64,000 bases of DNA from Pseudomonadaceae bacterium SI-3. Lineage in GTDB: Bacteria; Pseudomonadota; Gammaproteobacteria; Pseudomonadales; Pseudomonadaceae. Of the stretch, positions 9,114-17,689 are shown one piece after another. Under the pieces are notes generated by a model that did no database searches, was not told where the DNA came from, and worked only from the letters and a program-made list of their open reading frames with translations. Both the position numbers and the translations under genes were made by a program. The stretch's first letter is position 1. The number at the start of each line of letters is the position of its first letter. The stretch covers positions 2,046,001 to 2,110,000 of the forward strand of contig CP026511.1 in NCBI GenBank assembly GCA_004010935.1. The letters run 5' to 3'.

Positions 9114-10262
9114 ATGGCAGCTTTGATTCCCTACTGGCGCCTGTCCGGTTTCTACTTTTTCTACTTTGCGCTACTCGGTTCGGCGGCGCCGTTTCTCGGC
9201 CTCTATTTCGACCATCTTGGCTTTTCTGCCGAGCGCATTGGCGAGCTGGTGGCCATTCCCATGCTGATGCGCTGCCTGGCACCGAACCTGTGGGGTTGGC
9301 TGGGCGATGTCACTGGCCGGCGTCTGACGATTGTTCGTATTGGAGCAGTCTGTACGCTGATTTCGTTCAGTTTGATCTTCTACAGTAAAAGTTACGCCTG
9401 GCTGGCATTGGTGATGGCGCTGCATGCGTTCTTCTGGCATGCAGTGTTACCGCAGTTCGAGGTCATCACCCTGGCGCACCTGCACGAACAAGCGTCTCGC
9501 TATAGTCAGATTCGCCTATGGGGCAGCATCGGTTTCATCGCGGCGGTGGTGGGACTTGGGGCGCTGTTCGAGCATCTGAGTCTCGACATTTATCCGGTGG
9601 CGGTGCTGACAGTCATGGTCGGGATCGTGATCAGCAGCGTATGGGTGCCCAACGCGGTGCCGGCGGAGCGCCCTGAGCCGGAGGGGCAGGGTGGTTTTTT
9701 TCGTCAGCTATGCCGTCCGGGTGTATTGGCATTCTTCGTGTGTGTCGGTCTGATGCAGGTCAGTCATGGCCCGTACTACACCTTTTTCACCATTCATCTC
9801 GAAACGCTCGGCTATGGCCGTGGCACCATCGGCCTGCTCTGGGCGCTCGGGGTCGTAGCGGAAATCCTGATCTTCCTGGTGATGGCTTCGCTGCTGGCGC
9901 GCTTTTCGTTGCGCCAGGTTCTTGCCGCTAGCTTTCTACTGGCCGCGCTACGCTGGTTGCTGCTGGGTACGCTGGCCGATCATTTGGGCGTGCTGTTGAT
10001 TGCGCAGCTGATGCACGCGGCCACGTTCGGCAGCTTTCACGCAGCGGCGATTCATTTCGTCCAGCGTAGCTTCGGCCACCGCCAGCAAGGGCAGGGGCAG
10101 GCGCTCTATGCGACCCTTGCTGGGGTTGGCGGAGCGTTGGGTGCGCTTTACTCCGGCTACAGCTGGGCCAGTCTCGGCCCTTTATGGACGTTCGCCATCG
10201 CCAGCCTGGCCTCGCTGGTCGCAGCCGTTATCATCGTTATCCCAAGCAGGAACTCGGCATGA
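9114..10262 (+). CDS. MFS transporter, HcaT/PPP-like
   Basis: A 382-residue protein with about 12 membrane helices and the compact loops of the MFS_1-like / 3-phenylpropionate transporter subfamily. Features are the N-terminal FYFFYFALLGSAAPFLGLYF, the loop-2/3 region WGWLGDVTGRR (a degenerate MFS motif A) and HAFFWHAVLPQFEVITL. Substrate is not predictable; many proteins of this type are annotated as PPP family without proof. Its stop overlaps the mtnB start (ATGA), so the two are translationally coupled, hinting at a link to sulfur or nucleoside salvage. Confidence 0.88.
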   Translation: MAALIPYWRLSGFYFFYFALLGSAAPFLGLYFDHLGFSAERIGELVAIPMLMRCLAPNLWGWLGDVTGRRLTIVRIGAVCTLISFSLIFYSKSYAWLALVMALHAFFWHAVLPQFEVITLAHLHEQASRYSQIRLWGSIGFIAAVVGLGALFEHLSLDIYPVAVLTVMVGIVISSVWVPNAVPAERPEPEGQGGFFRQLCRPGVLAFFVCVGLMQVSHGPYYTFFTIHLETLGYGRGTIGLLWALGVVAEILIFLVMASLLARFSLRQVLAASFLLAALRWLLLGTLADHLGVLLIAQLMHAATFGSFHAAAIHFVQRSFGHRQQGQGQALYATLAGVGGALGALYSGYSWASLGPLWTFAIASLASLVAAVIIVIPSRNSA

Positions 10263-10879
10263 CTGCTATCCGTGACGACCTGGCGCAGGCCATTATCGAA
10301 GCTGGCCAGTTTCTCTATAGCAAAGGTTGGTCGCCGGCCACCAGCAGCAACTATTCGGCTCGCCTGACGAGTGCTGAAGTGCTACTGACGGCCTCCGGCA
10401 AGCACAAGGGACAACTGACGGCGGATGATCTGCTGGCTGTGGATATGAATGGTCTTAGCCTGGAACTGGGCAAGAATCCTTCCGCTGAAACCCTGCTGCA
10501 CACTCAGTTGTACCGCTGGAAGTCCGAGATCGGCGCGGTGCTGCACACCCACTCGGTCAATGCGACGGTGCTCTCGCGCATATGCCACAGTGATTCGCTG
10601 GTGTTGGTCGATTACGAGCTGCAGAAGGCGTTCAGTGGGGTTTTATCGCATGAATCGCAAGTGCTGGTACCCGTGTTTGAAAACGACCAGGATATCCGGC
10701 GACTCGCCGCGCGGGTTCAGCCTTGGCTGAACGAACACCCTGATTGCGTCGGCTACCTGATACGTGGGCACGGCCTCTACACCTGGGGCGCCCACATGAA
10801 GGATGCACTGGGCCAGATCGAGGCGTTCGAGTTCCTTTTCGAGTGCGAGCTGAAGCTGCGGATGCTGCAAAGCCTGTAG
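10259..10879 (+). CDS. mtnB: Methylthioribulose-1-phosphate dehydratase
   Basis: A 206-residue class II aldolase-fold enzyme that dehydrates 5-methylthioribulose-1-phosphate in methionine salvage. The zinc site is HTHSVNATV and the distal RGHGLYTWG; the phosphate-binding region is SNYSARL. The ATG overlaps the stop of the MFS gene. It lies upstream of mtnD and mtnC, which catalyse later steps. mtnA and mtnP are not in this window. Confidence 0.96.
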   Translation: MTAIRDDLAQAIIEAGQFLYSKGWSPATSSNYSARLTSAEVLLTASGKHKGQLTADDLLAVDMNGLSLELGKNPSAETLLHTQLYRWKSEIGAVLHTHSVNATVLSRICHSDSLVLVDYELQKAFSGVLSHESQVLVPVFENDQDIRRLAARVQPWLNEHPDCVGYLIRGHGLYTWGAHMKDALGQIEAFEFLFECELKLRMLQSL

Positions 10880-10957
10880 CGGGAACACTTTTTTACGCGC
10901 CACCTCGCCGACATTATTACAACCCCGGGGCAGCTATCCCGGTCGGAGACATACAGT

Positions 10958-11506
10958 ATGAGCATTCTCAGCGTTTATCAGGACACTGCGCCCGAGCAGC
11001 CACTCAAAGTGCTCACTCATATAGAAGACATCGCTGCCACGCTGGCCGACGTCGGTGTGCGCCTGGAACGCTGGGAAGCCAGCGCGCCCATTCGCGCCGG
11101 CGCAAGTTCAGAGGAGGTGATTGCCGCCTACCGCCCGCAGATCGATCGACTGATGAGCGAACGTGGCTACGTCACGGTCGACGTCATCAGCCTGACCCGC
11201 GACCATCCACAGAAGGCAGAGCTTCGCGCCAAGTTTCTTGAAGAGCACCAGCACGCCGAGGACGAGGTGCGTTTTTTTGTTGTCGGCCGCGGGTTGTTCA
11301 CGCTGCATATCGAGGACAGGGTGTATGCCGTGCTGTGCGAGAAGAATGACCTGATCTCGGTGCCTGCCGGAACCCGGCATTGGTTCGACATGGGTGAGGA
11401 CCCTCACTTCGTTGCCATTCGCCTGTTCAACAATCCAGAAGGCTGGGTCGCGCAATTCACCGGGGCAGATATCGCCGGCGGTTTCCCGCGCCTGGAGGAT
11501 TTCTGA
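10958..11506 (+). CDS. mtnD: Acireductone dioxygenase
   Basis: A 182-residue cupin enzyme. The metal-binding motif [12 protein letters not shown] plus a distal His (TRHWFDMG) supplies the usual three His and one Glu for Fe or Ni. With iron the enzyme yields the keto-acid precursor of methionine; with nickel it gives an off-pathway product. It sits between mtnB and mtnC, sharing one base with mtnC (TGATG). Confidence 0.96.
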   Translation: MSILSVYQDTAPEQPLKVLTHIEDIAATLADVGVRLERWEASAPIRAGASSEEVIAAYRPQIDRLMSERGYVTVDVISLTRDHPQKAELRAKFLEEHQHAEDEVRFFVVGRGLFTLHIEDRVYAVLCEKNDLISVPAGTRHWFDMGEDPHFVAIRLFNNPEGWVAQFTGADIAGGFPRLEDF

Positions 11507-12189
11507 TGCCGGTCAAAGCCATCCTTACCGATATCGAAGGCACCACCAGCGCAGTGAGTTTCGTCTTCGACGTACTGTTTCCTTATGCCCGCGAACACTT
11601 GCCCGATTTCGTGCGCAACCGTTCGACAGAGCCGGCGGTGGCGGAACAGATCGAGGCGGTACGCGGTGAGAGCGGCGAGCCGGATGCGAATATCGAGCGC
11701 ATTGTTGAGATTCTGCTGGGTTGGATGGCCGATGATCGAAAGGCTACGCCCCTAAAGACACTTCAGGGCATGGTCTGGGCCGATGGCTACCGCGCTGGAC
11801 AGCTCAAGGGACACGTCTATGCGGATGCGGTGAACAGCCTGCGTCGTTGGCATGATCAGGGCTACGCGCTCTACGTCTATTCCTCCGGGTCGGTACAGGC
11901 ACAGAAGCTGATTTTCGGGTGCCCTGAGGTGGGCGACCTGACACCGTTGTTTTCCGGCTATTTCGATACCGGTAGCGGGCATAAGCGCGAGCTAGATTCC
12001 TACGTGCGAATTGCCGGGTCGATCGGCTTGCCACCCGACGAGATTCTCTTTCTTTCCGATGTCGTGGAAGAGCTGGACGCCGCGCAGCAGGCGGGCATGC
12101 ACACCTGCGGCCTGGTGCGTGAGGGTGGCGAGCTGGCTGGTCATCCTGCCGTCGCCAGCTTCGACGCGATTGACCCGCACCGCTACTGA
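11506..12189 (+). CDS. mtnC: Enolase-phosphatase E1
   Basis: A 227-residue HAD-superfamily bifunctional enolase-phosphatase that produces acireductone from 2,3-diketo-methylthiopentyl-1-phosphate. HAD motif I is TDIEGTTS (the family's D-x-E form), motif II is [11 protein letters not shown] and motif III/IV is [13 protein letters not shown]. Translationally coupled to mtnD. Confidence 0.97.
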   Translation: MPVKAILTDIEGTTSAVSFVFDVLFPYAREHLPDFVRNRSTEPAVAEQIEAVRGESGEPDANIERIVEILLGWMADDRKATPLKTLQGMVWADGYRAGQLKGHVYADAVNSLRRWHDQGYALYVYSSGSVQAQKLIFGCPEVGDLTPLFSGYFDTGSGHKRELDSYVRIAGSIGLPPDEILFLSDVVEELDAAQQAGMHTCGLVREGGELAGHPAVASFDAIDPHRY

Positions 12190-12262
12190 GCTGATCGCAT
12201 ACTGAACCCTCAAACCAGCCAGGCATCCTAATTACGAACTCACCGTAATTTGGAGTCTTGTC

Positions 12263-12472
12263 ATGACCGATGCCTTTGGCGGTATTTTTGGCCTGCTTAT
12301 CCTGGCGCTGGATATCTGGGCAATCATCAGTGTGGTGCGTAGCGACAGCAGCACTGGCAAAAAGGCTCTCTGGGTATTGCTGATCGTCATCCTGCCGGTG
12401 TTGGGCCTGATCATCTGGGGCATCATGGGGCCGCGTGGCAATCGGCCAGATGAGCGCAACCTAAGGCCCTAA
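12263..12472 (+). CDS. Small PLDc_N-type membrane protein
   Basis: A 69-residue protein with two hydrophobic helices (FGLLILALDIWAIISVV and LWVLLIVILPVLGLIIWGI) around a short polar loop. The second helix carries the P-V-x-G-x-I-x-W pattern of the PLD-nuclease N-terminal (PLDc_N) membrane segment. Stand-alone copies like this have no established role. A GGAG lies at suitable distance before the ATG. The next gene is a sibling. Confidence 0.75.
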   Translation: MTDAFGGIFGLLILALDIWAIISVVRSDSSTGKKALWVLLIVILPVLGLIIWGIMGPRGNRPDERNLRP

Positions 12473-12475
12473 CGC

Positions 12476-12667
12476 GTGGAAGCCTGGAGCACACTGCTGG
12501 CCTTGATCGTGCTGGTGGCCGATATCGTGGCCATCGTGCAAATCTGGCGAAGTCGGATCGAGGTCGGCCGCAAGACCATCTGGAGCCTTGTCGTCGTGCT
12601 GTTGCCAGTCGTCGGGCTAATCATGTGGTTTGTTGCCGCTGGACATTTCGCCAAGGTCAGGTTGTGA
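12476..12667 (+). CDS. Second small PLDc_N-type membrane protein
   Basis: A 63-residue sibling of the preceding gene, also with two helices and the closing PVVGLIMWFV. It uses a GTG start only 3 nt after the previous stop, suggesting translational coupling. The repeat of architecture suggests a local duplication followed by divergence. Function unknown. Confidence 0.7.
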   Translation: MEAWSTLLALIVLVADIVAIVQIWRSRIEVGRKTIWSLVVVLLPVVGLIMWFVAAGHFAKVRL

Positions 12668-12668
12668 A

Positions 12669-13223
12669 TTGCGCATAGCGATTCTGGTCGCGTTGCTGCT
12701 TTCAACCTGCAGCGCCTGGGCTGGTGAAGAGGCGGCGTGGGCGGCGATGCGTGAGGGGCGCGCTGTATTGCTCATGCGTCACGCCTCGGCACCCGGAATA
12801 GGCGACCCGCCGGGCTTCGTACTCGGGGACTGCATGACTCAACGTAATCTTGACGAAGCCGGACGATTGCAGGCAAAGCGATGGGGCGCTTTGCTCCGCA
12901 AGAAGGGTATTGATGAGCCGAGACTGCTCAGCAGTCGCTGGTGCCGGGCCCTGGAAACGGCGGAGCTGCTGGGGCTTGCTCCGGTAGAACCTTTGCCAAT
13001 GCTGGACTCGTTCTTTGTCCAGGCCGACAGGAAAAGCCAGCAGACCGAAGCTTTGCGAGAATTCCTAGGCACATTGCCAGCGACACCCCCCGTCGTGCTC
13101 ATCAGTCATCAAGTCAACATCACCGCATTAACTGGGATATTTCCACGGTCCGGAGAGGCTTTGATCTTGGCGTTGCCCCTCAAGGACCGACCGCAGGTGC
13201 TGGCGAGGATTTCCCCGCCTTAG
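12669..13223 (+). CDS. Exported histidine phosphatase family protein
   Basis: A protein of about 184 residues beginning with a hydrophobic signal sequence (IAILVALLLSTCSAWA) and a phosphoglycerate-mutase-like histidine phosphatase domain. It has the catalytic LLMRHASAP, the arginine-rich SSRWCRALETAE and the second histidine in LISHQVN. A TTG start at 12669, directly after the preceding stop, is the simplest choice giving a proper signal peptide; a longer TTG start at 12630 is possible. The 3' end overlaps the opposite-strand alkA gene by 44 bp. Substrate unknown. Confidence 0.78.
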   Translation: MRIAILVALLLSTCSAWAGEEAAWAAMREGRAVLLMRHASAPGIGDPPGFVLGDCMTQRNLDEAGRLQAKRWGALLRKKGIDEPRLLSSRWCRALETAELLGLAPVEPLPMLDSFFVQADRKSQQTEALREFLGTLPATPPVVLISHQVNITALTGIFPRSGEALILALPLKDRPQVLARISPP

Positions 13224-14112
13224 CCTGCAATGAGGAAATCCCGTAGTTATCCCAGATGTACACGGCAGCGTAGGCTCGCCAGGGGCGCCACGTTTGTGAT
13301 CGGGCAAGTAACTCCCGCGTAGTGAGGCCGTTGCGGCCCCATAACGGAGCCTTCAGCAGCCCTAGGTCGGCGGCTGGAAAGGCATCTGCCTCGCCGAAGC
13401 CTCGTAACGCTATGTACTCGGCAGTCCATGGGCCAATGCCAGGAAGCTCGCAAAGACGCCGGACCAGTGCGTCCGAACCATCATCGGTATGCAACTCAAG
13501 CGCGCCGTTAGCTACAGAGGCGGACAATCGTTGCAGTGCTGCCACCCGCTTGCCGGGCATACCAATGCTGTCCAGTGCCGCGCTGGCTAGAGTTTCTGGG
13601 CGGGGAAACAGCTTGGTTAAGCTATCCGTTCTGCTTGCGGACAGGCAAAGCCATGGTTCGCCAAGCCGTTCGACCAGCCGCCGCGTAATGGTTACCGCCG
13701 CCTTCACGCTGACCTGCTGGCCTACGATCGCCCGCACGGCTTGCTCAAACGGATCGAACGAGCTCGGCAAGCGCAGCCCTGGAGTGGCAGCGACCAGAGG
13801 TCCGATGTGAGGGTCTGCAGCAAAATGCCGAGCTATGACTGTCGGATCGGTGTCGAGGTCGAACATCTTCCTAACACGCATCACCAACGCCACGGTGTGT
13901 TCGGCTAGTGAATCGCTGAGGGTTAGTTCAAGAGCGGGCTGTGTGGCGAGCGGCTGCACACTGATCCATCCAACATCGTCACCGACACGCACGGTACGGG
14001 AGTAGCGCTCGGGCTCCAGCGCCTCGAGGCCAGGTAGCAAGCGCAGCGCAAAATGCTGGTGGAACTGGGGCCAGCTCCATGGGGCAACGTAAGGAAGGTA
14101 GATTGCGATCAT
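13180..14112 (-). CDS. alkA: DNA-3-methyladenine glycosylase II
   Basis: A 310-residue AlkA-type base-excision enzyme that removes alkylated purines. The AlkA N-terminal domain precedes a helix-hairpin-helix GPD domain, with FEQAVRAIVGQQVS, the hairpin LPGIGPWTAEYIALR and the catalytic aspartate in FPAADLGL. It also has the AlkA-typical WRPWRAYAAVYIW near the C-terminus. The Met at 14112 matches the family's usual N-terminus; an upstream start at 14187 would intrude on the speE leader. It is divergent from speE. Confidence 0.93.
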   Translation of the reverse strand: MIAIYLPYVAPWSWPQFHQHFALRLLPGLEALEPERYSRTVRVGDDVGWISVQPLATQPALELTLSDSLAEHTVALVMRVRKMFDLDTDPTVIARHFAADPHIGPLVAATPGLRLPSSFDPFEQAVRAIVGQQVSVKAAVTITRRLVERLGEPWLCLSASRTDSLTKLFPRPETLASAALDSIGMPGKRVAALQRLSASVANGALELHTDDGSDALVRRLCELPGIGPWTAEYIALRGFGEADAFPAADLGLLKAPLWGRNGLTTRELLARSQTWRPWRAYAAVYIWDNYGISSLQAKAGKSSPAPAVGP

Positions 14113-14268
14113 CGGTAGACGATAGCCAGCGCTGATGGCGTTGTCTTCACCAAACGGGCTTTGGGAGCGGATGGTTCCTCCTGTCATAAGACCAAAGTAG
14201 AATGCTGCTCTTTGTCAGCTGGACAGCCTTCGGGCCTGTCTGTTACGCCATCCATCAGGGAGACACCC

Positions 14269-15129
14269 ATGAGTGACTATCAGGAAACTCTCTACGAGGG
14301 CTACGGCCAGCGCTTCAGGATCGACGACATGCTGCATGAGGTGCACACCGAGCATCAGCACCTGGTCATATTCGAGAATGCCCGCATGGGGCGCGTGATG
14401 GCACTTGACGGGGTTATTCAGACCACCGAGGCAGACGAATTCATCTACCACGAAATGCTGACGCATGTCCCGATTCTGGCTCATGGCTTGGCGCGGCGAG
14501 TCCTGATCATCGGGGGCGGTGACGGTGGCATGCTGCGTGAAGTGAGCAAGCACCGCGATGTCGAGAGCATCACCATGGTCGAAATCGACCGCACCGTGGT
14601 GGAGACATGCAAGGAATTTCTACCGGAGCATTCGAAGGGGGCGTTCGCCGATCCGCGGCTGAACCTGGTGATCGACGACGGCATGCGTTTCGTGGCAACC
14701 ACTGACGAGAAGTTTGACGTGATCATCTCCGACTCGACCGACCCCATTGGGCCGGGCGAGGCTCTGTTTTCGGAAAACTTCTATCAGGCGTGCCGTCGCT
14801 GCCTCAACGATGGCGGCATTCTGGTCGCGCAGAACGGCACACCCTTCATGCAACTGGCCGAAGTCCAGACCACTGCCAAGCGGATGACCGGCTTGTTTCC
14901 CGACTGGCATTTCTACCAGGCGGCTGTCCCTACCTATATCGGCGGCGCCATGACGTTCGCCTGGGGTGCATGTGATTCCGACAGCCGCAAGCTGACGCTG
15001 GAAACTTTGTGTCAACGTTTCGCTGGTAGCGGAATCGTGACTCGCTATTACAACCCGCACATTCATATCGGCGCGTTCGCGCTGCCTCAGTACGTGTTGC
15101 AGGCGATCAGCAAGCCCAGCAACGGCTAG
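14269..15129 (+). CDS. speE: Polyamine aminopropyltransferase (spermidine synthase)
   Basis: A 287-residue aminopropyltransferase that makes spermidine from putrescine and decarboxylated SAM, releasing methylthioadenosine. Motifs include [11 protein letters not shown] (decarboxylated-SAM binding), VEIDRTVVE and the catalytic [15 protein letters not shown]. The start [13 protein letters not shown] is standard, with GGGAGA upstream. Its by-product feeds the methionine salvage pathway whose mtnBDC genes lie about 2 kb upstream. A strong hairpin follows the stop. Confidence 0.97.
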   Translation: MSDYQETLYEGYGQRFRIDDMLHEVHTEHQHLVIFENARMGRVMALDGVIQTTEADEFIYHEMLTHVPILAHGLARRVLIIGGGDGGMLREVSKHRDVESITMVEIDRTVVETCKEFLPEHSKGAFADPRLNLVIDDGMRFVATTDEKFDVIISDSTDPIGPGEALFSENFYQACRRCLNDGGILVAQNGTPFMQLAEVQTTAKRMTGLFPDWHFYQAAVPTYIGGAMTFAWGACDSDSRKLTLETLCQRFAGSGIVTRYYNPHIHIGAFALPQYVLQAISKPSNG

Positions 15130-15133
15130 TTCT

Positions 15134-15167
15134 ATCCGCGCGCTGCGACGCGTTGCAGCGCGCGGAT
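15134..15167 (+). terminator. Hairpin after speE
   Basis: A perfect 13-bp inverted repeat (ATCCGCGCGCTGC and its complement) with an 8-nt loop begins 4 nt after the speE stop. It is very stable but has no T-run, so it may act as a terminator or as 3'-end protection. Confidence 0.65.
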
Positions 15168-15500
15168 CGGTCTAGTCAATCCCGTCGTGATCGCTTCGTT
15201 TCACCGTCCCCGTTGCGGATGCGGTTTATACGTCGTATGTTCCAAGGGCAGCTGCATGCACTGAAGTGTTCAGGGCATCGGCTGCTGCCGTGTCTGGCTG
15301 AGGTTACGGTCACAGGCGTCCGATCGATGATCGGTCGAACTCCGAGGCGTCGCTGAGGCCTATTGGAAACACCGCACGGTTTCTCTTATCCGACAACCAG
15401 GCAACTTACCGCCGGCATTGTCCGGTCGCATCCGCAACGAGGTAGAGAAAGGCTTTTCCATTCCTGAAATCGTCATCCATGAGTGAGAGGAGGTTGTTTT
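15168..15500. other. Non-coding stretch between speE and the RraB-like gene
   Basis: About 330 bp with no convincing gene. It must carry the promoter of the downstream gene, whose ribosome site AGGAGG is near 15488. No tRNA, REP or IS signature was seen. Confidence 0.5.
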
Positions 15501-15842
15501 ATGAGTGCCACCTTCCATGAGGATGTAAGCAGCAACGTACTTCTTAGGATGAAGGAGGGCGGTTTCGACTTTGCCCGCGTCCATCCGATCGAGTTCTACG
15601 CTGTGTTTCCCGATCGTGAACGTGCCTGCGCGGCCGCCAGCAATTTCCGCGGCGAATGCGTCAATACCCAGATAGCGCCCCGCGACGATGGGGCCTGGGA
15701 CCTGCAGGTCAGCAAAGTGATGTATGCCACCTTCGATGGTATCGGTGACTTCGAGCAGGATCTGGAGGACCTGGTCGAGCCGCTGGGGGGTGTGCTCGAT
15801 GGTTGGGGCGTGACCCAGGAACTTTCTGGCTGCGCTGTCTGA
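15501..15842 (+). CDS. RraB-like ribonuclease E inhibitor
   Basis: A 113-residue acidic protein of the RraB (regulator of ribonuclease E activity B) fold, with HPIEFYAVFPDRERACAA and the C-terminal DLEDLVEPLGGVLDGWG typical of the family. Homologues bind RNase E and change which transcripts it cuts; that role is carried over by similarity only. The start follows a perfect AGGAGG. Confidence 0.8.
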   Translation: MSATFHEDVSSNVLLRMKEGGFDFARVHPIEFYAVFPDRERACAAASNFRGECVNTQIAPRDDGAWDLQVSKVMYATFDGIGDFEQDLEDLVEPLGGVLDGWGVTQELSGCAV

Positions 15843-15854
15843 TTGCCAATGCTT

Positions 15855-16811
15855 TCAAGCAAAGACGAGTCCGCTTTGCAGTGCCTGGTCCCAGGGTGGG
15901 ATCGGGCCAAAGCGGCTCTTTAAAAACTCCAGCAGCAAACGGCTCCTAGAATCCGCTTCCCGTGTCAGGCGCAACGCATAGATCCCGCTAGGTTCTGGTT
16001 CCGGCAGTGTGCGCTCACAGAACAAGGGCAGCAGATCGCCCCGCAGTAGCTGGTCGCTGATCAGCCAGGTCGGTAGGTGGGCGATGCCCAGTCCCGCCAG
16101 AGTGGCGGTAAGCAAGGCTTCCGCATTATTCGCGACCATCCGCAGCCGCTTCGGCTTCAACAGCTTCCGTTTGCCCTCATGTTCGAATCGCCATGCATGG
16201 GGTGGAGCCAGAGCGTCCCAGTCCACCCCATCGTGCTCCGGCAGTTCTGCGACTGTTTGCGGTACGCCTCGGCGTTTCAGGTAGGCAGGGCTGGCGCACG
16301 CGATGCGCATCATCGGGGCCAGCGGCGTTGCAACGAGGCGCGTATCGGCCAGCGGCCCGATACGTAGCACCAGATCGACATCACCGAGATGCTCGCCTTG
16401 CATATCGATAAAGCTGTCGATCAGGCGCAGCTGGATATCGACCCCCGGGTAGGCCAAAAGAAAATCAGCCAGTGCTGGCGCTAAATGTCTGCGTCCGAAG
16501 GGTGCGGGCGCATCGATACGGATACGGCCTTCCGGTGCGCTTTGCAGCGAAGTCATCTCGGCCCGTGCGAGGGTTAATTCCTGAACGATGCGTCTGGCAC
16601 GTTCGGCAAATGCCTGACCGGCAGCTGTAGGCTTGACTGCATGGCTGCTGCGGCTGACCAGCTGGCAACCCAGCGAACGCTCCAAAGCGTCTATGCGTCG
16701 TGCAACGGATGAGGGCGCGAGTGCGCGCAGGCGACCCGCCGCTGAGAAGCTGCCGGTATCGATGACATCGATAAAAAGCTTGAACTGATCGGTAAGCGCG
16801 TTGGTGTCCAT
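15855..16811 (-). CDS. LysR-family transcriptional regulator
   Basis: A 318-residue LysR regulator. The N-terminal helix-turn-helix (FSAAGRLRALAPSSVARRIDALERSLG, roughly residues 22-48) is followed by a type-2 periplasmic-binding effector domain with RIDAPAPFGRRH and LGIAHLPTWL. It is divergent from the TSUP permease gene, which is the natural candidate target. Effector unknown. Confidence 0.92.
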   Translation of the reverse strand: MDTNALTDQFKLFIDVIDTGSFSAAGRLRALAPSSVARRIDALERSLGCQLVSRSSHAVKPTAAGQAFAERARRIVQELTLARAEMTSLQSAPEGRIRIDAPAPFGRRHLAPALADFLLAYPGVDIQLRLIDSFIDMQGEHLGDVDLVLRIGPLADTRLVATPLAPMMRIACASPAYLKRRGVPQTVAELPEHDGVDWDALAPPHAWRFEHEGKRKLLKPKRLRMVANNAEALLTATLAGLGIAHLPTWLISDQLLRGDLLPLFCERTLPEPEPSGIYALRLTREADSRSRLLLEFLKSRFGPIPPWDQALQSGLVFA

Positions 16812-16844
16812 GGTTCGCTTTGCTTTGCAGATTACGCAAAACCA

Positions 16845-16862
16845 TTGTGCATGCTTGTGCAT
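16845..16862. promoter_or_regulatory. Candidate regulator site in LysR/TSUP intergenic region
   Basis: TTGTGCAT occurs twice as direct repeats with a 2-nt gap (10-bp period) in the about 100-bp region between the divergent LysR and TSUP genes. Same-face spacing suits binding of a regulator. Inference. Confidence 0.35.
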
Positions 16863-16912
16863 ATCCCTACCAGAGACCGCTGAGTAGCATTGCAGCTTTC
16901 GCTGGAGGCGTT

Positions 16913-17668
16913 ATGGACCTAGTCGGATTCGTGTTGAATGTGGTGCTGGGTTTGGCGCTGGGCACGCTGGGTGGCCTGTTTGGTATCGGCGGCGGGTTGA
17001 TCGCGATTCCGGTACTGGGTGTGATGTTCGATCTGGACCAGCAGGTCGCTCAGGGCACAGCACTGGTCATGGTTGTGCCCAATGTGCTGCTTGCGATCTG
17101 GCGTTACCACCAACGCAACCGAATCAATCTGCGCCACGCGGCAGCATTGGGCATCGCCAGCTTCTGCTTCGCCATCGCCGGTGCAGCAGTTGCCGTATCG
17201 CTCGACGCTGGGCGCATGCGTATCGCTTTTGTCGGTTTTCTCGTCGCTTTGGCTGTCTACACCTTGTCGCGTGTGTTCTTCCGGCCACCGTCCGGTGGGA
17301 CCGAGTTGCGCCATCCTTGGCCGTGGTTAGGCGTGCTGGGTGCTGGCGCGGGTGCGCTGGGCGGTTTGTTTGGCGTAGGTGGCGCAGTGCTTGCCACGCC
17401 GGTGCTCACGGCAGTGTTCGGTACATCGCAGGTCGTGGCGCAGGGCCTATCGTTGTCGCTGGCGGCACCGAGCACCGCTGTTACGCTGGCCACTTATGCC
17501 ACACATGACCAGGTGGACTGGATGCTTGGTTTACCGCTTGCCATAGGAGGGCTATTGAGCATCAGCCTCGGCGTGAAGTTGGCGCACGCGCTACCGGAGC
17601 GGCTATTGCGCCTTATGTTCAGCGGGTTTCTGCTGTTGAGTGCGGTCCTACTGGCCTTCGAAGTCTGA
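16913..17668 (+). CDS. TSUP-family sulfite/organic anion permease
   Basis: A 251-residue membrane protein of the TauE/SafE (TSUP) family with about eight helices in two repeats. Each repeat begins with the glycine-rich signature (LGTLGGLFGIGGGLIAIPVL near the start and LGGLFGVGGAVLATPVL near residue 150). TSUP proteins export sulfite or related anions. GGAGG precedes the ATG. The divergent LysR gene probably controls it. Confidence 0.9.
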   Translation: MDLVGFVLNVVLGLALGTLGGLFGIGGGLIAIPVLGVMFDLDQQVAQGTALVMVVPNVLLAIWRYHQRNRINLRHAAALGIASFCFAIAGAAVAVSLDAGRMRIAFVGFLVALAVYTLSRVFFRPPSGGTELRHPWPWLGVLGAGAGALGGLFGVGGAVLATPVLTAVFGTSQVVAQGLSLSLAAPSTAVTLATYATHDQVDWMLGLPLAIGGLLSISLGVKLAHALPERLLRLMFSGFLLLSAVLLAFEV

Positions 17669-17689
17669 ACAGCCCGCACCGAGCCAGCC

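Noticed and set aside
16180..16200. GTTCGAATC resembling a tRNA T-loop
   Set aside because: It lies within the LysR coding sequence and no acceptor or anticodon stem can be formed.
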